From the NCBI GenBank assembly GCA_964484135.1, contig CAZAEL010000013.1:1-55942 (forward strand): a stretch of 55,942 nt of DNA, given 5' to 3'. Numbering within the stretch: the first letter of the stretch is position 1; every line of letters begins with the position of its first letter. This document shows, in pieces, positions 1-8,112 of the stretch. Both the position numbers and the translations under genes were made by a program. The notes under the pieces are model-generated. The model made no database searches. It had not been told where the DNA came from and saw nothing but the letters and a program-made list of their open reading frames with translations. Source of the DNA: CAZAEL01 sp964484135 (lineage in GTDB: Bacteria; Elusimicrobiota; Elusimicrobia; FEN-1173).

Positions 1-57
1 GAAAAACGCGCCCCGAGGCAGGCATTCGCTCGGATTTTTTGGCCGGCCCACCAACGA

Positions 58-82
58 GGCTCCCCCGCCTGTGGAGAGGAGG
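58..82. repeat. Intergenic element, copy A
   Basis: This stretch matches 28204-28230 almost exactly, in the same orientation: GGCTCCCCCGCCT, then GTGGAGAGG and a final GG, with a 2-nt gap and one substitution between the copies. A GGCCGGCC string lies 5' of this copy and 3' of the other. Both copies sit between genes in structured DNA. It may be a small dispersed repeat family. Function is unknown. Confidence 0.45.
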
Positions 83-95
83 CCCTCGCCATCAA

Positions 96-151
96 GCCCA
101 GACTTACGTCTGGGCGGGTCCACTCCCCCGGCTTAAACTCCCACGCCGGGG
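96..151. other. Two adjacent strong hairpins
   Basis: Positions 96-115 form a perfect 8-bp stem (GCCCAGAC/GTCTGGGC) with a 4-nt loop that reads GTAA, a GNRA tetraloop, on the minus strand. Positions 126-151 form a perfect 7-bp stem (CCCCGGC/GCCGGGG). Perfect stems and a GNRA loop suggest a folded RNA read from the minus strand, downstream of fau. No known RNA family was recognised. Confidence 0.4.
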
Positions 152-180
152 ATCAAACAGGTGGGCCTTCGGCTCTCAAA

Positions 181-292
181 AAATCCTCGTCTCATAGCGC
201 CTGCACGGGGAATAGCGACAAGACAAAAGTCTTTGTCTTTGGGTCCCCCTGTGGCGTATCGAACATGCCGCCTTGGGGCCGGAAGAGGCCGG
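181..292 (-). ncRNA. Candidate structured RNA, long bulged hairpin (6S-like architecture)
   Basis: On the minus strand this region folds into one long interrupted hairpin. It has an 8-bp apical stem (AAGACAAA/TTTGTCTT, loop GACT), then GGGG/CCCC, then CGCC/GGCG, an AUA/UAU step, an asymmetric internal loop, and CCUC/GAGG followed by AUUUUUU. The U-tract directly after the stem could terminate transcription. 6S RNA genes often lie beside zapA and fau, and fau ends at 299 on the same strand. The sequence does not match the 6S consensus closely enough for a firm call, and the size is short for 6S. It could also be only the terminator of the fau operon. Confidence 0.25.
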
Positions 293-298
293 AGATTC

Positions 299-892
299 TT
301 AACGAAAAACTTTGGAGGGCGTGACCACGACGGCCACGCGGCGGTCGTGGGGGGCCAGGGGCAGGGAAGGCGTGAGCTGCACGGAATGGGCGAGGGCGAT
401 GGTGGAAAGGCGGGGGTGCTGCTTGAGGAATCGGTCGTAGTATCCGCCGCCCGAGCCCAGCCGGTCCCCCCGCGGGGTGAAGGCCCGGCCCGGCACCACC
501 GCCAGGTCCAAAGCTTGAGGCGGCAGGAAAACGCGGGGCCCCGCGGGTTCGGCGATGCCGTACGCGTTCCTGGAAAACCGGACGCGGGCCGGGGGCAGGA
601 GGACGAAACGCAGGCGGCGCGAAGCCGGGTCCGCCGCCGGCACCGCCACTCGTTTTTTGTGTTGGCGGCAGAGGCGCAAGAGCGGGGCGGTGTTGGGTTC
701 GTGGGGCAGGGACAGGTACAGGGCCACGGTGCGGGCGCGGCGGAAGGCGGGGAGCCGGGACAAGCGCCGGGCCATGAGCCGACTTTCTCTCCGCCGTTGC
801 GCGGCCGGCAGGGACAGCACGGCCCGTCGGAAATAATTCCTGAGGAAGAATTTGTGCCGCGCCAGGGTCAGCTTTTGGAAGAGTCGGCTCAC
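299..892 (-). CDS. fau: 5-formyltetrahydrofolate cyclo-ligase
   Basis: The product converts 5-formyl-THF to 5,10-methenyl-THF using ATP in the cytoplasm. The C-terminal half carries the family signature: VPGRAFTPRGDRLG followed by a glycine-rich stretch and YYDRFL, which forms the nucleotide and folate pocket. The length (197 aa) is normal for the family. I chose the GTG at 892 because it overlaps the rarA stop as GTGA, the same coupling seen at many junctions here; a GTG at 928 is also open. Its position after zapA and rarA resembles the zapA-fau neighbourhood of proteobacteria. Confidence 0.9.
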   Translation of the reverse strand: MSRLFQKLTLARHKFFLRNYFRRAVLSLPAAQRRRESRLMARRLSRLPAFRRARTVALYLSLPHEPNTAPLLRLCRQHKKRVAVPAADPASRRLRFVLLPPARVRFSRNAYGIAEPAGPRVFLPPQALDLAVVPGRAFTPRGDRLGSGGGYYDRFLKQHPRLSTIALAHSVQLTPSLPLAPHDRRVAVVVTPSKVFR

Positions 893-2232
893 GTCTTTTT
901 TTCGCCCCCCTCCTTGCGTTCCGGCCACAGGAGCTCCAGGCGTTCCTTGATCTTTTTTTCGAACCCCAGGTCCGTGGGCGCGTAGAATTTTTTCAAAAGG
1001 GGCATGTACTCCTGCTTCACGAAGTGCCCGGGGAAGTCGTGGGCGTATTTGTACCCTTCTCCGTGGCCCCGTGTTTTGCGGTCCAGGCTGGCGTCCTTCA
1101 GATGGTCGGGCACCTCGCGGCGGGGGCCGTTTTCCACCTCGCGCAGGGCCTCGTTGATCCCCAGGTACGCGGCGTTGGACTTGGGCGCGGCGGCCACGTA
1201 CGCGGCGGCCTGGCCCAGCACGATGCGGGCCTCGGGCATCCCGACTTTTTCCACGGCCTCGAAGGCCGCGTTGGCCACCACCAGGGCCAGGGGGTCGGCG
1301 TTGCCCACGTCCTCGGAGGCGGCGATGAGGAGCCGTCGGGCCACGAAACGCGGGTCCTCCCCGGCGGCGAGCATCTTGGCCATCCAGTACAGGGCCGCGT
1401 CCGGGTCCGAGCCGCGCAAAGACTTGATGAAGGCGGAGATGGTGTCGTAATGGTCGTCGGAGGATTTGTCGTACCGCAGGGCCCGCCTCTGGGTGGAGGC
1501 CTCGGCCTCGGGGAGCCCGATGCGCACCCGGCCCCGGGCGTCCGGCGGGGTGCTCAGGACCGCCAGCTCCAGGGCGTTCAGCACCCGGCGGGCGTCGCCG
1601 TCCGCCATGCGCAGGAGGTGTTCCTCCCCCTCCGGTTCCAGGACCACCTGGCGTTTCCCCAGGCCCTTCTCCGGGTCCTGGAGGGCCTGTCGGAGGATGC
1701 GCTTCAAATCGTCCGGCCCCAGGGGATGAAATTCGAACACCGTGGAGCGGGAGATGAGGGCCGCGTTGACGTAGAAGTAGGGGTTCTCCGTGGTCAGGCC
1801 GATGAGCGTGACCACGCCCTTTTCCACGTCCGGCAGGAGCGCGTCCTGCTGGGTGCGGTTGAAGTGGTGGATTTCGTCCAGGATGAGGAGGGTGCGCTTG
1901 TTCTGGGCCCGCCGCCGCTCCAGCGCGGCCTGCAGGAGCTTGCGGATCTCGGGCACGCCGATGGTCACGGCGTTGGTCTGTTCCACGTGGGCCTGGGTCT
2001 TGTGCGCGATGAGGCGGGCCAGGGCGGTCTTGCCCGTGCCGGGCGGGCCGAAGAAGATCACGGACCCCAGGCGGTCCGCCTCGATGGCCCGGCGCAGGAG
2101 GCTGCCTTCCCCCGCCAGGTGGCCCTGGCCCACGAACTGGGCCCAGTCCTTGGGCGCCATGCGGGCGGCCAGGGGCTGGTTTTCAGCGCCGGAGGGGGCG
2201 GATGTGGAGGAGGTTTCGGCGAAAAGGTCCAT
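889..2232 (-). CDS. rarA: Replication-associated recombination protein A (RarA/MgsA), AAA+ ATPase
   Basis: This AAA+ clamp-loader-like ATPase acts at stalled replication forks. It is 447 aa, the usual length. The N-terminus MDLFAE is typical. Walker A GPPGTGKT lies at residues 62-69, Walker B LILDE at about 116-120 followed by IHHFNRTQQD, and a sensor-1 region ends in GLTTENPYF. The C-terminal half carries the RarA tetramerisation region with conserved SEDVGNADP and KSNAAYLG. No Shine-Dalgarno sequence is visible before the ATG; TATAAC lies one base upstream of it. It is probably cotranscribed with zapA, and fau follows with a 4-nt overlap. Confidence 0.95.
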   Translation of the reverse strand: MDLFAETSSTSAPSGAENQPLAARMAPKDWAQFVGQGHLAGEGSLLRRAIEADRLGSVIFFGPPGTGKTALARLIAHKTQAHVEQTNAVTIGVPEIRKLLQAALERRRAQNKRTLLILDEIHHFNRTQQDALLPDVEKGVVTLIGLTTENPYFYVNAALISRSTVFEFHPLGPDDLKRILRQALQDPEKGLGKRQVVLEPEGEEHLLRMADGDARRVLNALELAVLSTPPDARGRVRIGLPEAEASTQRRALRYDKSSDDHYDTISAFIKSLRGSDPDAALYWMAKMLAAGEDPRFVARRLLIAASEDVGNADPLALVVANAAFEAVEKVGMPEARIVLGQAAAYVAAAPKSNAAYLGINEALREVENGPRREVPDHLKDASLDRKTRGHGEGYKYAHDFPGHFVKQEYMPLLKKFYAPTDLGFEKKIKERLELLWPERKEGGEKKT

Positions 2233-2258
2233 GGTTATAAGGGACGGGCGCTGCGGTG

Positions 2259-2308
2259 CTTCCGTGCCGCTGTTTTCCCCAAATAACCGCAGGACAGAAG
2301 CACGGAAG
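2259..2308. other. Inverted repeat between zapA and rarA
   Basis: CTTCCGTGC (2259-2267) and GCACGGAAG (2300-2308) are perfect 9-bp inverted repeats enclosing 32 nt. They fill much of the 84-bp gap between zapA and rarA. There is no U-tract after the stem on the minus strand, so a simple terminator is unlikely; it may be a processing site or partial attenuator. Confidence 0.45.
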
Positions 2309-2316
2309 AACGCCGT

Positions 2317-2613
2317 TTATTTCAGCGCCTTCTCCAGGGCGGAGAGCATGGTTTGGAGCTTCTTTTCTTCTTCCTTGCCCAGGCTTTTTTCGGACTCCCC
2401 TTTTTGGGTCAGGTCGAAGGCGATGTTCAGGGCGGCCAGGACCGCGATCTTCTGCGTGTCCACGATGCGCAGGTGCTCCGAAATCTCCCGCATCTTCTGG
2501 TCCACGTACGCGGCCAGTTGGTTGGCCTCCAAAGGGGTGAGGCCGCCGGGGTCCATCTCGTATTCCCGGCCGAAGATGTTGACGCGGATCTTTTCGGTGA
2601 TCAAGGAGTTCAT
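2317..2613 (-). CDS. zapA: Cell division protein ZapA
   Basis: ZapA is a small cytoplasmic FtsZ-binding protein that bundles Z-ring protofilaments. At 98 aa it has the family layout: a beta-rich N-terminus with IRVNIFGREYEMD, then a helix with NQLAAYVDQKMREI and a central VDTQKIAVLAALNIAFDL, then a C-terminal coiled coil. The ATG is preceded by a strong GGAGGGAGG Shine-Dalgarno. It follows a short coiled-coil gene 30 bp upstream, probably its partner. Confidence 0.85.
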   Translation of the reverse strand: MNSLITEKIRVNIFGREYEMDPGGLTPLEANQLAAYVDQKMREISEHLRIVDTQKIAVLAALNIAFDLTQKGESEKSLGKEEEKKLQTMLSALEKALK

Positions 2614-2643
2614 GCGGGGCCCTCCCTCCTGAGATTTACCCTG

Positions 2644-2877
2644 TCAAACCTTTAAACTGTTGAGTTTTTCCAGCAATCTCTCAAGTTTCGCTTGAGTTTT
2701 CTTGCGTTCCTCCAGGAGCTCCCCGTGCTGCCGGAGGAGTTTCCGGGCCCGCCGGCTTTCCTCCTGCATGAGCTGGACCTCGGCCAGGAGCCGGTCCCGC
2801 TCCTTTTTCACGGCCGTCAATTCGGAGGCGGCCTGAAGGACCTTTTCCTGGAGTCGATCCAAAAGCGGGGCGGTCAT
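2644..2877 (-). CDS. Short coiled-coil protein, ZapB-like
   Basis: This 77-aa protein is almost entirely one charged coiled coil, from LLDRLQEKVLQAASEL to KLERLLEKLNSLKV. It has no signal peptide or membrane segment. The layout matches the ZapB/TIGR02449-type proteins that sit upstream of zapA, but similarity at this length cannot prove orthology. I chose the ATG at 2877 because a promoter (TTGCAG, 17 bp, TATTTT) ends 6 nt upstream of it, implying a leaderless mRNA; an in-frame TTG at 2895 is the alternative. It likely heads the zapA-rarA-fau operon. Confidence 0.65.
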   Translation of the reverse strand: MTAPLLDRLQEKVLQAASELTAVKKERDRLLAEVQLMQEESRRARKLLRQHGELLEERKKTQAKLERLLEKLNSLKV

Positions 2878-2883
2878 GGACCC

Positions 2884-2912
2884 AAAATAGCACAAAACCC
2901 CCCAGGCTGCAA
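2884..2912 (-). promoter_or_regulatory. Sigma70-like promoter for the zapB-like/zapA operon, leaderless
   Basis: The -35 TTGCAG (2907-2912) and -10 TATTTT (2884-2889) are spaced by exactly 17 bp. Only 6 nt separate the -10 from the ATG at 2877, so transcription should begin at or beside the start codon. No Shine-Dalgarno sequence is present. Confidence 0.6.
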
Positions 2913-2934
2913 GGCATGGTTGATCGGCAAAAAC

Positions 2935-3294
2935 TTAAAGTGGTTTATGAGATATCCTATCGGATACGATCGCCTCGTCGCCCCGTTTGCCCGTGCGAAT
3001 TGCGAGGGCGTCCACAGCCTGGATGGTGAAAACCTTGCCGTCGCCCGGGTTGCCGGTATGGGCGTTTTTCCGAATAGCCTCAACCACTTTTGGTACCAGC
3101 TTGTCCGGCACGACGATTTCCAGCTTCGTCCGCTCTGCGAAACCAACCGCCGGCCCTTTCTCACCCGGTCCCCGACTGCGGTCGTAGCCCCGCACCTCGG
3201 AAACCGTGCAACCTGGAAGCCCCGGAATTTCATGCAGAGCCTCCAGGACCTTGTCCAACAGGAAAGGCTGGATGATCGCCTTGATCTCTTTCAC
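2935..3294 (-). CDS. PII-like signal protein of a heavy-metal RND operon
   Basis: This 119-aa protein has the PII fold signatures: KEIKAIIQPFLLDKVLEAL at the start, TKLEIVVPDKL before helix 2, and the C-terminal GDGKVFTIQAVDALAIRTGKRG that contacts ATP in PII. The T-loop (about residues 36-56, rich in G, R and P) lacks the uridylylated tyrosine context of GlnB. Its GTG start overlaps the stop of the RND pump gene as GTGA, so translation is coupled. A divergent PII group found next to CzcA-type pumps has been described and called PII-NG; this protein fits that group by context. The regulated partner, probably the pump, is inference. Confidence 0.8.
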   Translation of the reverse strand: MKEIKAIIQPFLLDKVLEALHEIPGLPGCTVSEVRGYDRSRGPGEKGPAVGFAERTKLEIVVPDKLVPKVVEAIRKNAHTGNPGDGKVFTIQAVDALAIRTGKRGDEAIVSDRISHKPL

Positions 3295-6200
3295 AGTTCC
3301 ACCTCCTTCTCTTTCCGCCGCCCCACAGCCCAGGAGTAAAGCACGGGAAGCACCACAAGGGTCAACAGAGTGGACGTCACCAATCCTCCGATCACCACCG
3401 TGGCCAGCGGCCTCTGGACCTCCGCGCCGATCCCGGTGTTGAGCGCCATAGGGACGAATCCCAGGCTGGCCACGAGCGCGGTCATGATCACAGGCCGCAG
3501 TCGGATCAAAGCACCCTCCCGCGCGGCCTGCAGGGGTGTGGCCCCTTTGTCCCGCAACTGATTGAAGAACGTCATAAGCACCATGCCGTTTAAGATGGCG
3601 ATGCCCATCAGCGCGATGAAGCCTACCGACGCCGAGACGCTCAAGGGAATGTCCCGGAGAACCAGCGAGAAAACGCCGCCCGTCACCGCCAGCGGGATGG
3701 TCACGTAGACCAGGAGGGCTTGCTTGAAACTCCCGAAAGCCTGCCAGAGGATGAGGAGAATCGTCAGCAGGATGAGAGGGATGATCAAGGCCAGCTTCTT
3801 TTTGGCCCGCTCCAAGTTCTTGAACTGACCGCCCCAACTGAGGGTGTATCCTTCCGGCAACTTAAGCTCCTGGCCGATGGCCTTGCGCGCGTCCTCGATG
3901 AAACTCGCGATGTCACGCCCCGACAAGAACACCGCCACCGCCGCGTAGCGCTGGCTGTAGTCGTGGGCGATGGTCGTGACCTCGTCCCTGGTTTGGAAGT
4001 CCGCTACCTTGTGGAGCGGAATCGTTCCGCCGTCCATACCCACGGGCAGGGACTTGATCATGTCGATGTCCTCGCGGTGAGATTCCTCCACCCTCAGCAC
4101 GATGGGGAACCGCCACTGCTGTTCGTAGAAACTCCCCACCTCTTTGCCGGCCATCGCCGCTTCCAGCAGGTCGTTGACGTGGTGGATGTTCAAGCCGTAG
4201 CGGGCGATAGAGGTGTAATTGGGCCGTGCGCTCAGGACAGGACTTTTTCGAAGCGCGGTCAAGGCATCCATCTCCACCTCCTCGGCCCCGGGAATCTCTT
4301 CCAAGATCGAAATCGCCTTTTCCAGAAGTTCTATGAGCACCGGCAACTCCTTGCCATAGATGCGCAGGGTCACATCCGCTCGGCTGCCCTCCAGGATTTC
4401 GCTGAAGCGCATCTCGATGGGCTGGTTCTCGTTGATCTCCTGTTCAGACTCATCACGCTCAAGGGCTTCCTTGATGGCGCGGTAGAGTTCCTCCTTTGTG
4501 CGCCGTTTTCCGTTCTCCATCATGGGCCACTGGGAGTGGTCTTTTTTTAAGACCACAAAAGTATCCGAAAGATGCACGCCCATGGGATCCGTGGCGGACT
4601 CCGCCGTGCCGAGCCGGGAGAAGACGTGCTCCACCTCCAGGAAGGAAGCGATGACTTTATCGCTTCTCTCCTGCATTTGAAGCGAGGCGTCCACCCCGAT
4701 GTCCGAGGCGCGGGTCATGTTGACGATCAGGTCTCCCTCGTCCAGGGGCGGCATGAAGTCCGCGCCCATCTTGCGGTAGGCGAGGAAAGCCGCGACGAAC
4801 AGGATCACGGCCGGAGCCAGAGCCAAGAAGCGCCGCTTCAGGCTGAAGTCCAGGACCGGCTCGTAGATTTTTCGAAGCGCCCTGAACACCAGGGTCTCTC
4901 CCGCCCCGTGTTTTTTCGGAGCCCGCAAGAATATGTAGGCGAGGATGGGCATCAAGAGGATGGCCACCAGGAGGGACGCCCCCAGGGCCATAAGCACCGT
5001 GACCGCCATCGGATGGTAGAGTTTGCCTTCGATTCCCTCCAAGGACAGGATGGGCACGTAGACCAGCATGATGACCAAGAGCCCCAGGGCGACGGGCTTG
5101 ACGACCTCCGAAGCAGAGTCCAGGATCAAGGCCAGCCGTCTTTCCGAAGACAGCTCCCCGTGGTGTTCCTCGATGCGCCGGAGGGCGTTCTCGATCATCA
5201 CCACCGCTCCGTCCACGAGCAACCCAAAGTCGATGGCGCCCAGGCTCATGAGGCTCGCTGAGATTCCGAACCACCGCATGCCGATAGCGCCGAACAGCAT
5301 GGAGAGCGGGATGGCCAAAGACACAAAGAGCGCAGCCCGGACATTCCCCAGAATGAGCAGAAGCACCGCCACCACCAGCGCGGCCCCTTCGGCCAGGTTC
5401 TTGGCCACGGTTTTCAAGGTGGCGTTGACCAGATAGCTGCGGGTGTAGAGAAGCTTCACCTCTACGTCCGGTGGGAGTGGCGCTTCCTTGAGGGCCTGTT
5501 CCGCGTCCAGGGCCACCTGCCGGGAATTCGCCCCGGAGAGCATGAGCACCGTGCCGAGCACTGTCTCCTGGCCGTTGTAGGTCGCGCCGCCGAACCTTTG
5601 GGAGTAGTCCTCCCGGACATCCGCCACTTGGGACAGGGGCACGGGTTTGCCGCGCACGTCCAGTTTGACGGGGATGCCGCGTATCTCTTCGAGGGTCTGG
5701 ACTCGGCCGGAACTTCGCACGATGACCTGCTTGCCTTTGGGCTGAATGTACCCTCCCCCGAAGTTTTCGCCCAGGGCCTCAAGCCGTTCCACGATCTGCT
5801 CGATGGCGAGCCCGTGCTGTTCCAGCTTTTCCGGGTGCACGTCGATGTGGATTTCCTTCTTATAACCGCCGGTGGAGTCCACCTCGGCGACGTTTTTGAT
5901 GGACCGTTTCAGATAGGGCGCGATGACGAAGTCCTGGATTGTTCGGAGGTAAAGCAACTTCTCCTCCGCCGGCTTTGAAGCGATGGGGCTTCCGGGCTTG
6001 GCCAGGACCACGTACATGGCCACCTCGCCCAATCCCGTGGTGATGGCGGCCAATTCCGGGGAGAGTCCTTCGGGCAATTCGCCTCGCACGCCCTGGAGCC
6101 GCTCGGCTACTTGCTGGCGCGCCCAGTAGATGTCCGTCCCGTCTTCAAAAACAACGACCACCTGGGAAAGACCGTACTTGGAAAGAGAGCGCACCTCTTT

Positions 6201-6434
6201 GACGTGGGCGATCCCGCTCATGTCGGTCTCGATGGGAAAGGAGACCGTTTTTTCAAGCTGCTCCGGGTCCAGGGCCCCCGTCTTGGTGTTGACCACAACC
6301 TGGACAGGGGTGATGTCCGGCACGGCGTCCACGGGCATGGTGGAGACCGCGTAGAGTCCCGCTCCCGCGCCGAGGGCGAAGAAGAGAACGATGCCGATTC
6401 TATTTTTTAACGTCCATTCCAATAAACGTCTCAT
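3291..6434 (-). CDS. CusA/CzcA family heavy-metal efflux RND permease
   Basis: This 1047-aa inner-membrane pump belongs to the heavy-metal efflux (HME) branch of RND proteins and should export a metal cation by proton antiport. It shows the RND layout: TM1 at the N-terminus (RIGIVLFFALGAGAGLYAV), two large periplasmic loops, and twelve TM segments. The TM4 motif FGLLVDGAVVMIENALRR carries the proton-relay aspartate of the HME group. A Shine-Dalgarno AGGAGCG lies inside the stop region of the upstream TolC-type gene, so the two are coupled. Metal specificity (Cu, Ag, Zn, Co, Cd) cannot be read from sequence alone. No membrane-fusion adaptor gene is present nearby. Confidence 0.93.
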   Translation of the reverse strand: MRRLLEWTLKNRIGIVLFFALGAGAGLYAVSTMPVDAVPDITPVQVVVNTKTGALDPEQLEKTVSFPIETDMSGIAHVKEVRSLSKYGLSQVVVVFEDGTDIYWARQQVAERLQGVRGELPEGLSPELAAITTGLGEVAMYVVLAKPGSPIASKPAEEKLLYLRTIQDFVIAPYLKRSIKNVAEVDSTGGYKKEIHIDVHPEKLEQHGLAIEQIVERLEALGENFGGGYIQPKGKQVIVRSSGRVQTLEEIRGIPVKLDVRGKPVPLSQVADVREDYSQRFGGATYNGQETVLGTVLMLSGANSRQVALDAEQALKEAPLPPDVEVKLLYTRSYLVNATLKTVAKNLAEGAALVVAVLLLILGNVRAALFVSLAIPLSMLFGAIGMRWFGISASLMSLGAIDFGLLVDGAVVMIENALRRIEEHHGELSSERRLALILDSASEVVKPVALGLLVIMLVYVPILSLEGIEGKLYHPMAVTVLMALGASLLVAILLMPILAYIFLRAPKKHGAGETLVFRALRKIYEPVLDFSLKRRFLALAPAVILFVAAFLAYRKMGADFMPPLDEGDLIVNMTRASDIGVDASLQMQERSDKVIASFLEVEHVFSRLGTAESATDPMGVHLSDTFVVLKKDHSQWPMMENGKRRTKEELYRAIKEALERDESEQEINENQPIEMRFSEILEGSRADVTLRIYGKELPVLIELLEKAISILEEIPGAEEVEMDALTALRKSPVLSARPNYTSIARYGLNIHHVNDLLEAAMAGKEVGSFYEQQWRFPIVLRVEESHREDIDMIKSLPVGMDGGTIPLHKVADFQTRDEVTTIAHDYSQRYAAVAVFLSGRDIASFIEDARKAIGQELKLPEGYTLSWGGQFKNLERAKKKLALIIPLILLTILLILWQAFGSFKQALLVYVTIPLAVTGGVFSLVLRDIPLSVSASVGFIALMGIAILNGMVLMTFFNQLRDKGATPLQAAREGALIRLRPVIMTALVASLGFVPMALNTGIGAEVQRPLATVVIGGLVTSTLLTLVVLPVLYSWAVGRRKEKEVEL

Positions 6435-6444
6435 TTACGCGCTC

Positions 6445-7755
6445 CTAAAAGGAATCGATTTCGGCCAGGATGTCCCGCTCGCCGCTCAAGCGGTAAATCT
6501 CCGCCACTTTGGTGATGAGGAGGAGCTGGGATTCCAGGACGCGGTCGAAGGTCTCATCGGCGGAACTGTCCAGTTCCAGAAACGTCAGAAGGTCCACCTG
6601 GCCCTTGCGGAATCCTTCCTCGGCCTCCCGAAGTTGGACCTGGAGTTCAGCGAGGCGTTCCTGGGGATATTGACGCACCACTTGGCGCGCAGCTTCATAT
6701 TCGATCAAAGCTTGGGCTATCTCGGCCGTGAGCTTCTGTTTTTGGAAGGCCAACAGGCGTTCCTCTGCGATCCGCTTTTGCTCCGCGCTCTCGATCCCGG
6801 CGCGGTTGCGGTTCCAGGGCGGAAGGGCTAGGCCCACGCCCAATCCAACGTTCTGTTCCGTCTCGGCAGCCTTGGCCTGTTCGTAAGAGCCGATGAGGGA
6901 AGGGTCCGGCAGAGCTTCCCGCGAAGCCAGGGTTTTCTCCACCTCCGCGCTTTTCACGGAAAGCCCCTGAAGGCGCAGGTCGGGATTGTTCGCTAACGCT
7001 TTGGCAACCCGTTCCGCTTCATCGAGAATCCTTTGGCCGCTGAGCCAGGGGATTTCCACGTCGGGATATTGCCCGGCCTCAAACGGAACGTAGACTTTCA
7101 GCTTTCCGAGGGTGCCCTTGAAGGCCGCCTGGCTTTGGAGCGCCTCGGAAGCGACGCTTCTAAGCCGGTTCTGAACGATGCGCCGTTCCGCCACCTGCTG
7201 CGGCGTGGCGTACACGCGGCCCGCCATGTAGGACTGGATAAGTTCGAAGCGTTTCTGCCGTCCCTCCGTAAATTCGGCTTTCCGGCGGTCAAGGGCATAT
7301 TCATAGGCCAACCGAACCACGTTCAGCGTGACTTCAATTTCGGAGCCGGTGTACTCGACTTGTCCGGCTTCCGTTTCCAAGTCCAGCAACCGGCCCCGCA
7401 GGCTGGGTTTGCCCAGGAGGGGCAACGGTTGCGAAATGGCCGCTTCATAGCGCGGACCCGAATCAGAGGCTTCCCGTTTGCGGCCCGCCGACAAATCCAG
7501 CGATGACGCGGGCCACCTCCTCGCCTGTTGCGCGGCGAAGTGCCGCTCTTTGACGCGTGCTTTTGCGGCGGAGAGGAGGTCGCTTCTTAAGGCCAAGTCG
7601 ACGAGCGAGGTCAGCGTGTACCGGCCGAGGCTTGTTTCGGCATTGGTATCCCCTGATGAATTGCTGTTGACAGCTTCCGGTGATGCCGCCGTTGCTGCGG
7701 TTACAGTCACACAGAACGGTGCCCATAGAAATAGAATGGCAAGAATCCTTCTCAT
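6445..7755 (-). CDS. TolC family outer-membrane factor (CzcC/CusC-like)
   Basis: This 436-aa protein begins with a signal peptide (RRILAILFLWAPFCV) and continues as long amphipathic helices typical of TolC-type exit ducts. The repeated elements LVDLALRS, AAISQPLPLLGK, VGLGVGLALPPWNRN and VDLLTFLELDSS recur in CzcC-like proteins. It lies 10 bp before the RND pump gene and should form its outer-membrane channel. GAGGAG lies 5 nt before the ATG. Confidence 0.88.
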   Translation of the reverse strand: MRRILAILFLWAPFCVTVTAATAASPEAVNSNSSGDTNAETSLGRYTLTSLVDLALRSDLLSAAKARVKERHFAAQQARRWPASSLDLSAGRKREASDSGPRYEAAISQPLPLLGKPSLRGRLLDLETEAGQVEYTGSEIEVTLNVVRLAYEYALDRRKAEFTEGRQKRFELIQSYMAGRVYATPQQVAERRIVQNRLRSVASEALQSQAAFKGTLGKLKVYVPFEAGQYPDVEIPWLSGQRILDEAERVAKALANNPDLRLQGLSVKSAEVEKTLASREALPDPSLIGSYEQAKAAETEQNVGLGVGLALPPWNRNRAGIESAEQKRIAEERLLAFQKQKLTAEIAQALIEYEAARQVVRQYPQERLAELQVQLREAEEGFRKGQVDLLTFLELDSSADETFDRVLESQLLLITKVAEIYRLSGERDILAEIDSF

Positions 7756-7840
7756 TTTTACTCCTCATAAGAAATGCAGATGGGACTTCCCCGAAGTCGA
7801 AAATTTCGAGAAAGGTTGCAGACGGACTTCTTTTGGGAGG

Positions 7841-8104
7841 TTAAGCGAGTGTTTTAGGAGGGTGAAAAAACGACTTGTCGAACAACCGTTCTGAAAGAAC
7901 TATGTCCGACATTGGAACAAGCTGGGGTTGATTGAGAACGACGGAATGCCCGGCGGTAAGGTCCGGGCCAGCAGCGTGGACTTGGCAGACGCAGGCATGG
8001 CAGGTTTCTGAGGCCTTTGGACTGCGACAGTCCGCGTCAAAGGCGTCCAACGTCACGTCATAAGCAAAGAGGGCGATGAGCAGAACCGCGATCAGTTTTC
8101 GCAT
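7841..8104 (-). CDS. Small secreted Cys/His protein heading the metal-efflux operon
   Basis: This 87-aa protein has an N-terminal signal segment (MRKLIAVLLIALFAYDVTL) and a short Cys cluster, CHACVCQVHAAG, followed by further His residues. Small metal-binding periplasmic proteins of this type often precede CzcCBA operons, but no named family was recognised. The ATG at 8104 sits about 8 nt after a -10 box, implying an almost leaderless mRNA; a GTG at 8122 is in frame but lies inside the promoter. It probably senses or buffers the exported metal; that is inference. Confidence 0.65.
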   Translation of the reverse strand: MRKLIAVLLIALFAYDVTLDAFDADCRSPKASETCHACVCQVHAAGPDLTAGHSVVLNQPQLVPMSDIVLSERLFDKSFFHPPKTLA

Positions 8105-8112
8105 TCTTAGTG

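Noticed and set aside
101..180. A TPP riboswitch suggested by an ACCTG...CCCGGCG string on the minus strand
   Set aside because: The CUGAGA motif and the rest of the TPP core are missing, and no thiamine gene follows.
1..300. tmRNA or RNase P RNA in the left-end structured region
   Set aside because: No tRNA-like end, tag frame or GAGGAAAGUCC core was found.
1024..2286. Long plus-strand open frame opposite rarA
   Set aside because: Its translation is low-complexity G/V/H/R-rich with no domain, and it mirrors a clear AAA+ gene. High GC makes long antisense frames common here.
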